Source: Xylanimonas protaetiae (GTDB taxonomy: Bacteria; Actinomycetota; Actinomycetes; Actinomycetales; Cellulomonadaceae). From it: a stretch of DNA of 64,000 nucleotides. The translations under genes were made by a program, and so were the position numbers. How positions within the stretch are numbered: position 1 is the first letter of the stretch; every line of letters starts with the position of its first letter. The stretch is from the NCBI RefSeq assembly GCF_004135385.1, contig NZ_CP035493.1, positions 1,550,001 through 1,614,000 on the forward strand. The letters run 5' to 3'. Below are positions 44,058 to 51,019 of this stretch, piece by piece. The notes beneath the pieces were generated by a model. That model saw only the letters and a program-made list of their open reading frames with translations. It had not been told where the DNA came from and did not search any database.

Positions 44058-44797
44058 GACATCTCTCCGGGAGTGAGTTCGCCCAGGGGACCGTTGTCCA
44101 CGAGGGGCGCCGACGTGTCGTAGCGGTACAGCCGGGGCGGCCGGTGCCGCCCGCCCAAGACGTGCTCCCCGGTAGCGACGATGGTGCCGGAGCCCTCCAC
44201 CTGGCGGCGGAAGTTTGCGGGGTCGAGCTCGCGGTCCAGCACGGCCTCGTGGACCTGGCGGAGCTCGCTCAACGTGAAGGTGGAGCCCAGGAACCCCTGG
44301 GCGATGGCCGAGTACTCGACCTTGGTGCGCAGCCGCCACAGGGCGTAGGCGACGACGGCGTCGTGGTCGAACGCGAGGTGCAGCCCGTCGCTCCCGCGCG
44401 GCGACCCCAGGGAGTCGGCGACGAACCAGGCGACGTTCTCGGCGTCGAAGGCAGGACCCTTGCTTGACGGAGGGCGCTCACCGATCTGGTCTGGCCGCAC
44501 GAGGGCCCAGTAGACGACGCTGACCACGCGGTCGCCGGGCGAGCGGTCGGGGGCGCCGAACGTGTAGAGCTGCTCCAGGTAGGAGGGGCGCACCCCGGTG
44601 GTCTCGACGAGCGTGCGGCCGGCCGACGTCGCGAGGCTCTCGGCGGGGTCGACCCAGCCGCCGGGCAGACACCACAGCCCTTCGAACGGCGCGCGCGTGC
44701 GCCTGACGAGCGGGATCGAGAGCACGGGGCGCCCGGTCTCGGGGTGCGGCCGGAGCGCGAAGATGACGGTGGACACGGCGAGGCCGATCCCGTTCAT
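44054..44797 (-). CDS. nrtR: NrtR-family Nudix-related regulator of NAD synthesis
   Basis: A 247-residue regulator with an N-terminal Nudix fold and a C-terminal winged helix. The Nudix box is degenerate (GGWVDPAE then AGRTLVETTG): the RE and EE catalytic pairs are gone, as expected for an ADP-ribose sensor rather than an enzyme. The DNA-binding part includes FLGSTFTLSELRQVHEAVLDRELDPANFRRQVEGSG. It heads the nad operon and overlaps nadA by ATGA. In other actinobacteria NrtR represses NAD genes; autorepression of this operon is inferred. GGAGGGG precedes the ATG. Confidence 0.9.
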   Translation of the reverse strand: MNGIGLAVSTVIFALRPHPETGRPVLSIPLVRRTRAPFEGLWCLPGGWVDPAESLATSAGRTLVETTGVRPSYLEQLYTFGAPDRSPGDRVVSVVYWALVRPDQIGERPPSSKGPAFDAENVAWFVADSLGSPRGSDGLHLAFDHDAVVAYALWRLRTKVEYSAIAQGFLGSTFTLSELRQVHEAVLDRELDPANFRRQVEGSGTIVATGEHVLGGRHRPPRLYRYDTSAPLVDNGPLGELTPGEMS

Positions 44798-44821
44798 GTC
44801 CCCTCCGACTGTTCGCCGAGG

Positions 44822-44885
44822 CTTCGGCGTGAGTTAAAGTCATTCAGACCAGAACACAGCCTATCACTTCGGGTCAGCGTGACAA
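44822..44885 (-). promoter_or_regulatory. nad operon promoter with candidate NrtR operator
   Basis: On the minus strand TTGTCA (44880-44885) and TAGGCT (44858-44863) are spaced by 16 bases. Just downstream, over the expected start of transcription, is an unusually AT-rich stretch (44832-44850) containing GTTAAAGTCATTCAGACC on the plus strand. It is the most AT-rich spot in the region and a plausible NrtR operator. Confidence 0.5.
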
Positions 44886-44920
44886 CAAGTCCTGGCTCAT
44901 CCCGTCTCACCGCGACGCGG

Positions 44921-44926
44921 TACGTT
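44921..44926 (+). promoter_or_regulatory. -10 box of the Gfo/Idh/MocA gene (leaderless)
   Basis: TACGTT lies six bases before the ATG at 44933. Confidence 0.5.
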
Positions 44927-44932
44927 CTGCGC

Positions 44933-45988
44933 ATGCCCGAGCCCTCCGCCTTCGCCCCGCGTCTGACCGCCGCCGACCTCGACGGCACCGTGCCCGACCT
45001 CCTGGACGCGCCCGCGGTGCGCTGGGGCATCCTCGGCGCCGGCGGCATCGCCTCGTCGTTCGCGGACGGCGTGCTCGCGCGCACGCGCTCGACCATCACC
45101 GCCGTCGGCTCCCGCGACGTCGCCAAGGCGCAGGACTTCGCTGACCAGCACGCGCCCGGCGCGCGGGCCCACGGCTCCTACGAGGAGCTCGTCGCCGACC
45201 CCGACGTCGACGTCGTCTACGTCGCGACGCCGCACTCGCACCACCTCGCGCACGCGCTCACCGCGATCCGCGCGGGCAAGCACGTGCTCGTGGAGAAGCC
45301 GATCACGCGCAACGCCGCCGAGGCGCGCGAGCTGATCGACGCCGCGCGCGAGGCCGGGGTGTTCTGCATGGAGGCCATGTGGACGCGCTTCCTGCCGCAT
45401 GTCGCCGCCCTGCGCGCCGCGATCGCGCGCGGCGACATCGGCGAGGTCGTCTCGATCCAGGCCGACTTCGACGTCGCCTTCCCGTACGACCCCACGCACC
45501 GGATCCTCGACCCGAACCTCGCCGGCGGCGCGCTGCTGGACCTGGGCGTCTACCCGCTCGCGTTCGCCCACGACCTGCTCGGGCGCCCCGACGAGGTCGT
45601 CGTGCGCGGCACCCTCGCCCCCACCGGCGTCGACGACGCCGTCGCGATCCTCGCCACCTGGCCGGGCGGGCGGCACGCGCTCCTGCACACGTCGTCGCGG
45701 TCCGCGGGACCCCACGCCGCGACCATCGTGGGCAGCACCGGGCGCATCGAGATCCCGCGCGACTTCTTCACGCCGGCCGACATCACCATCCACGCCGCCG
45801 ACGGCACCGTGACGACCTTCGAGTCACCGCGCGGCGAGGGCAAGGCCTACGAGGCGGCCGAGGTGGCCCGGCGGATCACCGCCGGGGACGTCCAGTCCGC
45901 CCGCCACCCGTGGAGCGACACCCTGGAGATCATGGAGCTCATGGACGGCGTCCGCGCCGACCTGGGGGTCGTCTACCCCGGGGAGTGA
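44933..45988 (+). CDS. Gfo/Idh/MocA-family oxidoreductase
   Basis: A 351-residue NAD(P)-dependent dehydrogenase, typically acting on sugars, inositols or related polyols. The Rossmann motif is WGILGAGGIASSFADGVL near residue 30, with VDVVYVATPHSHH, AGKHVLVEKPITRNAAEA (the conserved EKP lysine) and the catalytic-region GGALLDLGVYPL. The first 25 residues are an acidic extension before the Rossmann fold. It stands alone, divergent from the nad operon. The substrate is unknown. Confidence 0.88.
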   Translation: MPEPSAFAPRLTAADLDGTVPDLLDAPAVRWGILGAGGIASSFADGVLARTRSTITAVGSRDVAKAQDFADQHAPGARAHGSYEELVADPDVDVVYVATPHSHHLAHALTAIRAGKHVLVEKPITRNAAEARELIDAAREAGVFCMEAMWTRFLPHVAALRAAIARGDIGEVVSIQADFDVAFPYDPTHRILDPNLAGGALLDLGVYPLAFAHDLLGRPDEVVVRGTLAPTGVDDAVAILATWPGGRHALLHTSSRSAGPHAATIVGSTGRIEIPRDFFTPADITIHAADGTVTTFESPRGEGKAYEAAEVARRITAGDVQSARHPWSDTLEIMELMDGVRADLGVVYPGE

Positions 45989-45995
45989 CGGGCGT

Positions 45996-46031
45996 CGGTG
46001 GTTGAGCCTGTGCTGGCAGGCTCAACCACCG
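45996..46031. terminator. bidirectional hairpin between convergent genes
   Basis: A perfect 15-bp inverted repeat (CGGTGGTTGAGCCTG at 45996-46010, complement at 46017-46031) with a 6-base loop lies between two convergent stop codons, serving both. It resembles the GGTTGAGC-type palindromes common between genes in Micrococcales. Confidence 0.75.
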
Positions 46032-46037
46032 CAAGAC

Positions 46038-46445
46038 TCAGGCAACCCTGACGAACCGGCGGCCCGAGACCTCCGAGACGCTGATGCGCAGCCACACGTT
46101 CTTCGGGGCGTCCTCGTTCTCCTGGTAGGTCATGAGGCCTGTGTGCTCGGCGTCGACCAGGTCGTCGTCGTGCTCGAGGATCTCGGCCGAGCCCTTGACG
46201 ACGACGGAGTACGCGAGCTCCGGCCCGAGCTGGTCGACCTCGAAGGCCACCTTGCCGTTGACGGCGACCTCGGCGAGCTTCGACCCGGGGGCCGTGCGCA
46301 CGAAGATGCGGCCGTTCGAGGCGGCGTAGTTGACCGGGAAGATCTCCGGCTCGCTCGCGGCGGCGGTCGCGAGACGACCCACGTCCTGCAGGCCGAGGAA
46401 CTCCCAGGACTCTGCCTCGGTGAGCTCGGTGACGTTCAGCGACAC
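46038..46445 (-). CDS. pyridoxamine 5'-phosphate oxidase-like flavin-binding protein
   Basis: A 135-residue split-barrel protein of the PPOX/nitroreductase-like superfamily. It shows ESWEFLGLQDVGRLATAAASEPEIFPVNYAASNGRIFVRTAPGSK, the flavin- or F420-binding face, and the short length of single-domain actinobacterial members. Such proteins reduce or bind diverse substrates; no reaction can be assigned. The GTG at 46445 follows GGAGG at a good distance; longer in-frame starts lack one. Confidence 0.82.
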   Translation of the reverse strand: MSLNVTELTEAESWEFLGLQDVGRLATAAASEPEIFPVNYAASNGRIFVRTAPGSKLAEVAVNGKVAFEVDQLGPELAYSVVVKGSAEILEHDDDLVDAEHTGLMTYQENEDAPKNVWLRISVSEVSGRRFVRVA

Positions 46446-46584
46446 GGTGGACCTCCAGTGCTCGGGGTTCGGTACCGCCTCCAGTCTGGACCGCCGGGCC
46501 CCGTGCGCGACACGGAGGGTCGCGACACCGGCTGTGATGCTGGCCACTCTTGGTCTGACCACAGGGCGTGTCGGCGCCCGCGGC

Positions 46585-46590
46585 TAGGGT
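46585..46590 (+). promoter_or_regulatory. -10 box of tmk (leaderless)
   Basis: TAGGGT lies seven bases before the GTG at 46598. Confidence 0.5.
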
Positions 46591-46597
46591 GGAGGCC

Positions 46598-47257
46598 GTG
46601 AGCAACCCGGGGTACTTCGTCTCGTTCGAGGGCGGCGACGGCAGCGGCAAGACGACGCAGGCGCGCCTCCTGGGCGACTGGCTCGGTGCGGCGACGGGTC
46701 GCGAGGTCGTCGTGACGCGCGAGCCCGGGGGCACCACGCTGGGCCTCGAGGTCCGCCGCCTCGTGCTCCACAGCGAGGACATGGACCCGCGCACCGAGGC
46801 CCTCCTCTACGCCGCCGACCGGGCCCACCACGTCGCCTCCCTCGTGCGCCCCGCGCTGGAACGCGGCGCCGTCGTCGTCACGGACCGCTACCTCGACTCG
46901 TCCGTCGCCTACCAGTCCGGCGGTCGCGAGCTCTCGGAGCAGGAGGTCGAGGACCTCTCGCTCTGGGCCGTCCAGGGGCTCCTGCCCGACGTGACCGTCC
47001 TGCTCGATGTCGACCTCGAGACGTCGCGCGCCCGCATGGCCCGCGACCTCGACCGCCTCGAGCGGGTCGACGACGCGTTCCGGCAGCGCACCCGCGACGC
47101 GTACCTCCGCCGGGCCGCCGCGGACCCGGCCCGGTGGGCCGTCGTCGACGCCCGCGGCACGGTCGAGGAGATCCAGGCGGCGGTCCGGGCAGCCGTCGCC
47201 GAGCGCCTCGCGGTCCCCGACGCCGTCGAGGCCGCCCCGCGGGACGCCGGCGCATGA
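46598..47257 (+). CDS. tmk: thymidylate kinase
   Basis: dTMP kinase, 219 residues, making dTDP for DNA synthesis. The P-loop is FVSFEGGDGSGKTTQARLLGDWL at the N-terminus, followed by VVVTREPGGTTLG, VVTDRYLDSSVAYQSGGRELSEQ and the lid-region arginines (DVDLETSRARMARDLDRLE). The GTG start is supported by the -10 box close upstream. It overlaps holB by ATGA; this tmk-holB pair is conserved widely. Confidence 0.95.
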   Translation: MSNPGYFVSFEGGDGSGKTTQARLLGDWLGAATGREVVVTREPGGTTLGLEVRRLVLHSEDMDPRTEALLYAADRAHHVASLVRPALERGAVVVTDRYLDSSVAYQSGGRELSEQEVEDLSLWAVQGLLPDVTVLLDVDLETSRARMARDLDRLERVDDAFRQRTRDAYLRRAAADPARWAVVDARGTVEEIQAAVRAAVAERLAVPDAVEAAPRDAGA

Positions 47258-48414
47258 CCGTCTGGGACGAGGTCGTCGGCCAGGAGGCCGCCGTGGACGT
47301 GCTCCGGCGCGCGGTCGCCGACCAGCGCTCCATGACGCACGCCTGGCTGCTCACGGGCCCGCCCGGCAGCGGCCGCTCGGTCGCGGCCCGCGCCTTCGCC
47401 GCCGCGCTCCAGTGCACCGGGAACGACGGCGCCGGCGGCGGCTGCGGCACGTGCCACCAGTGCACGACGACGCTCGCCGGCACCCACCCCGACCTCACCG
47501 TCGTCGCCACCGACCAGGTGACCATCCGCATCGAAGAGGTGCGCGGCCTCATCGGCACCGCCGCGCGCACGCCGTCGCTCGGCCGGTACCGCGTCATCCT
47601 CGTCGAGGACGCCGACCGCATGGTCGAGCGCACCACGAACGTGCTGCTCAAGGCCATCGAGGAGCCGCCGCCGCACACCGTCTGGGTGCTGTGCGCCCCC
47701 AGCGTCCAGGACGTGCTGCCCACCATCCGCTCGCGCTGCCGGGCCGTGCCGCTGCGCGTCCCGCCGCCCGAGGCCGTCGCCGACCTCGTGGTGCGCCGCG
47801 ACGGCGCCGACGCCGCCGTCGCGCTCGCGGCCGCGCGCGCCGCGCAGTCCCACGTGGGCCTCGCGCGCCGCCTGGCCCGCGACCCCGACGCCCGACGACG
47901 TCGCAGCGCGGTGCTCGACGTCGCCCGCCGGATCCGCGGCGTCGGCGACGCGGTGCTCGCCGCGGGCGAGCTGGTCGACGTCGCCAAGGCGGAGGCGACG
48001 GCGTCGACGGTCGAGCGCGACGCCGTCGAGCGTGCCGAGCTGCTGCGTGCCCTGGGCGCGGGCGAGGGTGAGACGCTGCCGCCGCGCCTGCGCAGCCAGG
48101 TCAAACAGCTCGAGGACGACCAGAAGCGGCGGGCCACGCGCCGCCAGCGCGACGTGCTCGACCGGTCGATGGTGGACCTGCTCTCGCTCTACCGCGACGT
48201 GCTGGTCGTCCAGCTCGGCGCCGACGTCGACCTCGTCAACGGGCTCGACCCGGCCGACCTGGCCGTGGTGCGCGCGCTCGCCGCAGACTCCACCCCGGAG
48301 CAGACGGTGCGGCGCATGGACGCCATCGGCGTCGCACGCGAGAGGCTCGAGGGGAACGTGGCGCCGCTGCTCGCGCTCGAGGCGATGGCGGTCGCGCTGC
48401 GGCCCCAGGGCTAG
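47254..48414 (+). CDS. holB: DNA polymerase III delta' subunit
   Basis: The delta' subunit is the stator of the clamp loader. The 386-residue protein has the AAA+ layout with GPPGSGRSVAARAFAAAL, where the P-loop lysine is Arg, in line with delta' not hydrolysing ATP. A zinc module follows with four cysteines (CTGNDGAGGGCGTCHQC). RVILVEDADRMVERTTNVLLKAIEEPP and the SRC motif (IRSRCRAVPLR) are also seen. It is coupled to tmk. Confidence 0.94.
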   Translation: MTVWDEVVGQEAAVDVLRRAVADQRSMTHAWLLTGPPGSGRSVAARAFAAALQCTGNDGAGGGCGTCHQCTTTLAGTHPDLTVVATDQVTIRIEEVRGLIGTAARTPSLGRYRVILVEDADRMVERTTNVLLKAIEEPPPHTVWVLCAPSVQDVLPTIRSRCRAVPLRVPPPEAVADLVVRRDGADAAVALAAARAAQSHVGLARRLARDPDARRRRSAVLDVARRIRGVGDAVLAAGELVDVAKAEATASTVERDAVERAELLRALGAGEGETLPPRLRSQVKQLEDDQKRRATRRQRDVLDRSMVDLLSLYRDVLVVQLGADVDLVNGLDPADLAVVRALAADSTPEQTVRRMDAIGVARERLEGNVAPLLALEAMAVALRPQG

Positions 48415-48472
48415 GCGCCCGCAGGCGCCCGCTCAGCGCCAGGGCGGTGTCAGGGCGCGCCGGGAGGCCCGG

Positions 48473-48478
48473 TAGGTT
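48473..48478 (+). promoter_or_regulatory. -10 box of the exported hydrolase gene (leaderless)
   Basis: TAGGTT lies six bases before the GTG at 48485. Confidence 0.45.
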
Positions 48479-48484
48479 GGCCGG

Positions 48485-50023
48485 GTGAAGTCTCGCCCCG
48501 CCCTCGCGCGCACCCTCGTCTCGGCCGCCACCGTCGTCGCGCTGGCAGCCGGATGCACGGCCGCGGACCCGGGTGCGGAGCCGCCGGCGGCGCCGGCCGC
48601 GTCCCCCACGGCGTCGGCCGAGGGCGCGCCGCAGGGCTTCGAGGACCTCTACGCGCAGGCGGTCGACTGGGCGGACTGCGGCGACGGCTTCGACTGCGCG
48701 ACCGTCAAGGCGCCGCTGTCCTGGCACGACGCCGCAGCCGGCACCATCGACCTCGCGCTCAAGCGGCACCGCGCGACGGGCGACCGGCAGGGCGCGCTGC
48801 TGGTCAACCCGGGCGGCCCCGGCGGCTCCGGCGTCGACTACGTCGGCTACGCGTGGCCGACGTTCGGCGAGCGCCTGCGCGAGGCCTACGACGTCGTCGG
48901 GTTCGACCCGCGCGGCGTCGGCGGGTCGACGCGGGTGACGTGCTTCGACGACGCGCGCAAGGACGTCTCGCTCGCCAAGGACTTCGACACCACCACCGAC
49001 GAGGGCCTGGAGGCGATGGCGGCCGAGTACGCCGCCTGGGGCGCGGCGTGCGAGAAGAACACGGGCGAGCTGCTCGCCAACGTCGACACGCAGTCGGCCG
49101 CCCGGGACATGGACCTGCTGCGCTCCGTGCTCGGCGAGGGCCGGCTCAACTACCTGGGCTTCTCCTACGGCACCCAGCTCGGCGCCACGTACGCGGGCCT
49201 CTTCCCGGACCGCGTGGGCGCCATGGTGCTCGACGGCGCCATCGACACCACGCTCGACGCCGACCAGATCTCGGCCGGCCAGGCCGCCGGCTTCGAGCAG
49301 GCGCTGCGCAACTACGTCGCGGACTGCCAGGGCGGCGACGGCTGCCCGCTGAAGGGCGACGTCGACGACGGCATGCGCACCGTGCGCCACGTGCTCGACC
49401 GCGCGCTCACCGACCCGTACCCGACGAGCGGCAGTCGACGCGTCACCCGGAACCTCGCGTTCTACGGCATCGCCGTGACGCTGTACGCGCAGGAGTCGTG
49501 GCCCAGCCTCACGCAGGCGCTCGACGAGGTCCTCACCCAGGGCACGGCCGACACCTTGCTGTACCTCGCCGACTTCTACAACGACCGCGCCGACGACGGG
49601 ACCTTCTCCTCGAACTCCGCCGAGGGGTTCCGTGCCGTCGGCTGCCTCGACTCGCGGGGCACCACCGACGTCGCCGAGATGCGCGCGCAGCTCGCCGACA
49701 TCGAGAAGACCGCCCCCACGGTCGGCACGTTCTTCGGCTTCACGGGCCTCGTGTGCCGCGACTGGCCGGTGCCCGTCGTCGCGCAGGAGTTCGACCTCCA
49801 CGCGACGGGCGCCCCGCCCATCGTCGTCATCGGCACCACGCACGACCCGGCGACGCCGTACGCGTGGGCCGAGGGCCTCGCGAAGACGCTCGACTCGGGC
49901 GTGCTGGTCACGTACGACGGCGAGGGCCACACCGCCTACGCCCGCTCCAACGACTGCGTGCTCGACGCCGTGGACAGCTTCTTCGTGGACGGCGTCGTGC
50001 CCGCCGACGGGCTGCGCTGCTGA
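48485..50023 (+). CDS. lipoprotein alpha/beta hydrolase, tripeptidyl aminopeptidase-like
   Basis: A 512-residue secreted hydrolase of the TAP-like (SlpD/SlpE, MEROPS S33) type. The signal peptide ends VVALAAGCTA with a lipobox Cys. The oxyanion region is LLVNPGGPGGSG, the nucleophile elbow LGFSYGTQLGATYAG, the Asp in TTHDPATPYAWA and the His in YDGEGHTAYARS, giving a complete triad. A TAP-like C-terminal domain with paired cysteines ends the protein. It likely trims short peptides outside the cell. A tRNA gene follows on the same strand. Confidence 0.9.
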   Translation: MKSRPALARTLVSAATVVALAAGCTAADPGAEPPAAPAASPTASAEGAPQGFEDLYAQAVDWADCGDGFDCATVKAPLSWHDAAAGTIDLALKRHRATGDRQGALLVNPGGPGGSGVDYVGYAWPTFGERLREAYDVVGFDPRGVGGSTRVTCFDDARKDVSLAKDFDTTTDEGLEAMAAEYAAWGAACEKNTGELLANVDTQSAARDMDLLRSVLGEGRLNYLGFSYGTQLGATYAGLFPDRVGAMVLDGAIDTTLDADQISAGQAAGFEQALRNYVADCQGGDGCPLKGDVDDGMRTVRHVLDRALTDPYPTSGSRRVTRNLAFYGIAVTLYAQESWPSLTQALDEVLTQGTADTLLYLADFYNDRADDGTFSSNSAEGFRAVGCLDSRGTTDVAEMRAQLADIEKTAPTVGTFFGFTGLVCRDWPVPVVAQEFDLHATGAPPIVVIGTTHDPATPYAWAEGLAKTLDSGVLVTYDGEGHTAYARSNDCVLDAVDSFFVDGVVPADGLRC

Positions 50024-50071
50024 CGCGTCCGCGCAGGTCAGCGCCGTCGGCTGGCGGGATGTGGATCGAGT

Positions 50072-50101
50072 TTGGGAACCACGCCCGTCGTCGGGTAACC
50101 T
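50072..50101 (+). promoter_or_regulatory. tRNA-Thr promoter
   Basis: TTGGGA (50072-50077) and TAACCT (50096-50101) are spaced by 18 bases, placing the start about 33 bases before the tRNA. Confidence 0.6.
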
Positions 50102-50140
50102 AGTCGTCGCTGCCCGGGCTGCAAGGCCACGGACCAGCAC

Positions 50141-50213
50141 GCCGCCCTAGCTCAGTCGGCAGAGCGATTCACTCGTAATGAATAGGTCAGGAGTTCGATT
50201 CTCCTGGGCGGCT
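50141..50213 (+). tRNA. tRNA-Thr(CGT)
   Basis: A 73-base cloverleaf. The acceptor arms GCCGCCC and GGGCGGC pair fully, the D arm is GCTC/GAGC, the anticodon stem ATTCA/TGAAT closes the loop CTCGTAA with anticodon CGT, and the T arm is AGGAG-TTCGATT-CTCCT. The discriminator base is T and CCA is not encoded. It has its own promoter and a strong terminator just downstream. Confidence 0.97.
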
Positions 50214-50218
50214 CAGGC

Positions 50219-50253
50219 AGAAGGCCCGGAATCCCTTGGATTCCGGGCCTTCT
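50219..50253 (+). terminator. tRNA-Thr terminator hairpin
   Basis: A perfect 16-bp stem (50219-50234 with 50238-50253) with a 3-base loop begins six bases after the tRNA. Confidence 0.85.
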
Positions 50254-50302
50254 GGCGTATGCGCCACCGCCGCCGGCGGGCGGCAGGTGAGCGGCACGAG
50301 CG

Positions 50303-50372
50303 ATCGGAACGTGGGTTCCGTATCGGAGCGTGCATCGCATCGCACGTTCCGATACGGAACCCACGTTCCGAT
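50303..50372. repeat. 31-bp inverted repeat downstream of the tRNA
   Basis: Arms 50303-50333 and 50342-50372 match at 30 of 31 positions around the loop ATCGCATC. Each arm contains the shorter palindrome CGGAACGTGGGTTCCG. It lies between the tRNA terminator and the end of a convergent membrane protein gene, so it may terminate that transcript, but its size and internal repetition are unusual. Confidence 0.85.
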
Positions 50373-50403
50373 ACGGGGACGAGCCGCCGAGCCGCGACGC
50401 CCG

Positions 50404-50715
50404 TCAGCGGCCGCGGAACGCCGTGAGCTCGCGCGACAGGCGCCGCCAGTCGCGCAGCGACGTCGCCAGGAAGACGACGTCGCCCACGATGACGGCGCCC
50501 GCCACCCCCTTGATCGCGACGATCGCCGTCGCGAGCAGGCCGTGCGTGCCGTCGGCCAGCGGGAACACGGTCGTCGCGGACCACACGAACACGGTGGTCA
50601 TCACGGCGAGGAGCACGCTCGCGACCACCGTCATCGTGCGGGCGAAGTCGATCCGCTCGGCGTACGACTCGACGGTCGTCGCGACGGGTCCCTCGTAGAA
50701 CAGCTTCTGCAGCAT
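50404..50715 (-). CDS. small membrane protein, unknown function
   Basis: A 103-residue protein with two clear hydrophobic segments (MTVVASVLLAVMTTVFVWSA and LLATAIVAIKGVAGAVIVGDVVFL), a charged N-terminus and a basic C-terminal tail (LRDWRRLSREL). I recognise no family. The ATG at 50715 gives a compact reading frame preceded by AAAGGCCGGACC, a weak ribosome-binding site. Confidence 0.6.
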   Translation of the reverse strand: MLQKLFYEGPVATTVESYAERIDFARTMTVVASVLLAVMTTVFVWSATTVFPLADGTHGLLATAIVAIKGVAGAVIVGDVVFLATSLRDWRRLSRELTAFRGR

Positions 50716-51019
50716 CGGTCCGGCCTTTCGCCGTGGTGCGGGTCGCTCCCAGTGCACCGCCCGCGGGCGGCCCGGCGGGGGCGTTGGCCGCAATCCGTCG
50801 CTCCGAGAGCGCCCGGCGACTCCGTGCCAGCCGGCGCCGCCGCCAGGTCGAGGTTCGTCGTTCCGAGTGCGCCGGGCGCCACGTGCCCCGCGTGCGCGAC
50901 GAGCGCGGCGCCGGCCGCAGGCCCCGGCGGACGCGCGGAGACGGTCGTCGCGACGCTCCCGCGGCGTCGTCATACCCTCGGCTCAGCCATCGGCGGACGG
51001 ACGACCACAGGAGCAGCCC
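50716..51019. other. 304-bp gap with an imperfect direct repeat
   Basis: No gene is seen. Two stretches of about 35 bases, near 50795-50830 and 50849-50884, share CGTCG-TCCGAG-GCGCC-GGCG with a few changes. A TACCCT hexamer at 50973-50978 is the likely -10 of the next gene, with AGGAG before its start. Confidence 0.5.

Noticed and set aside
44054-44797. NrtR gene as an active Nudix hydrolase
   Set aside because: The catalytic RE and EE pairs are missing and a winged-helix domain follows, so a regulator is the better reading.
47254-48414. Arg for Lys in the HolB P-loop as a damaging change
   Set aside because: Delta' subunits do not hydrolyse ATP and commonly lack the lysine.
50141-50213. 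tRNA-Thr as an integration site of a genomic island
   Set aside because: No integrase, no duplicated tRNA 3' end and no change in gene style follow it.
37672-50372. CRISPR array
   Set aside because: The repeats seen are single palindromes or short tandem units, without regular spacers, and there are no cas genes.
50178-50426. Open frame running out of the tRNA
   Set aside because: It covers the tRNA, its terminator and the large palindrome, and has no start signal.
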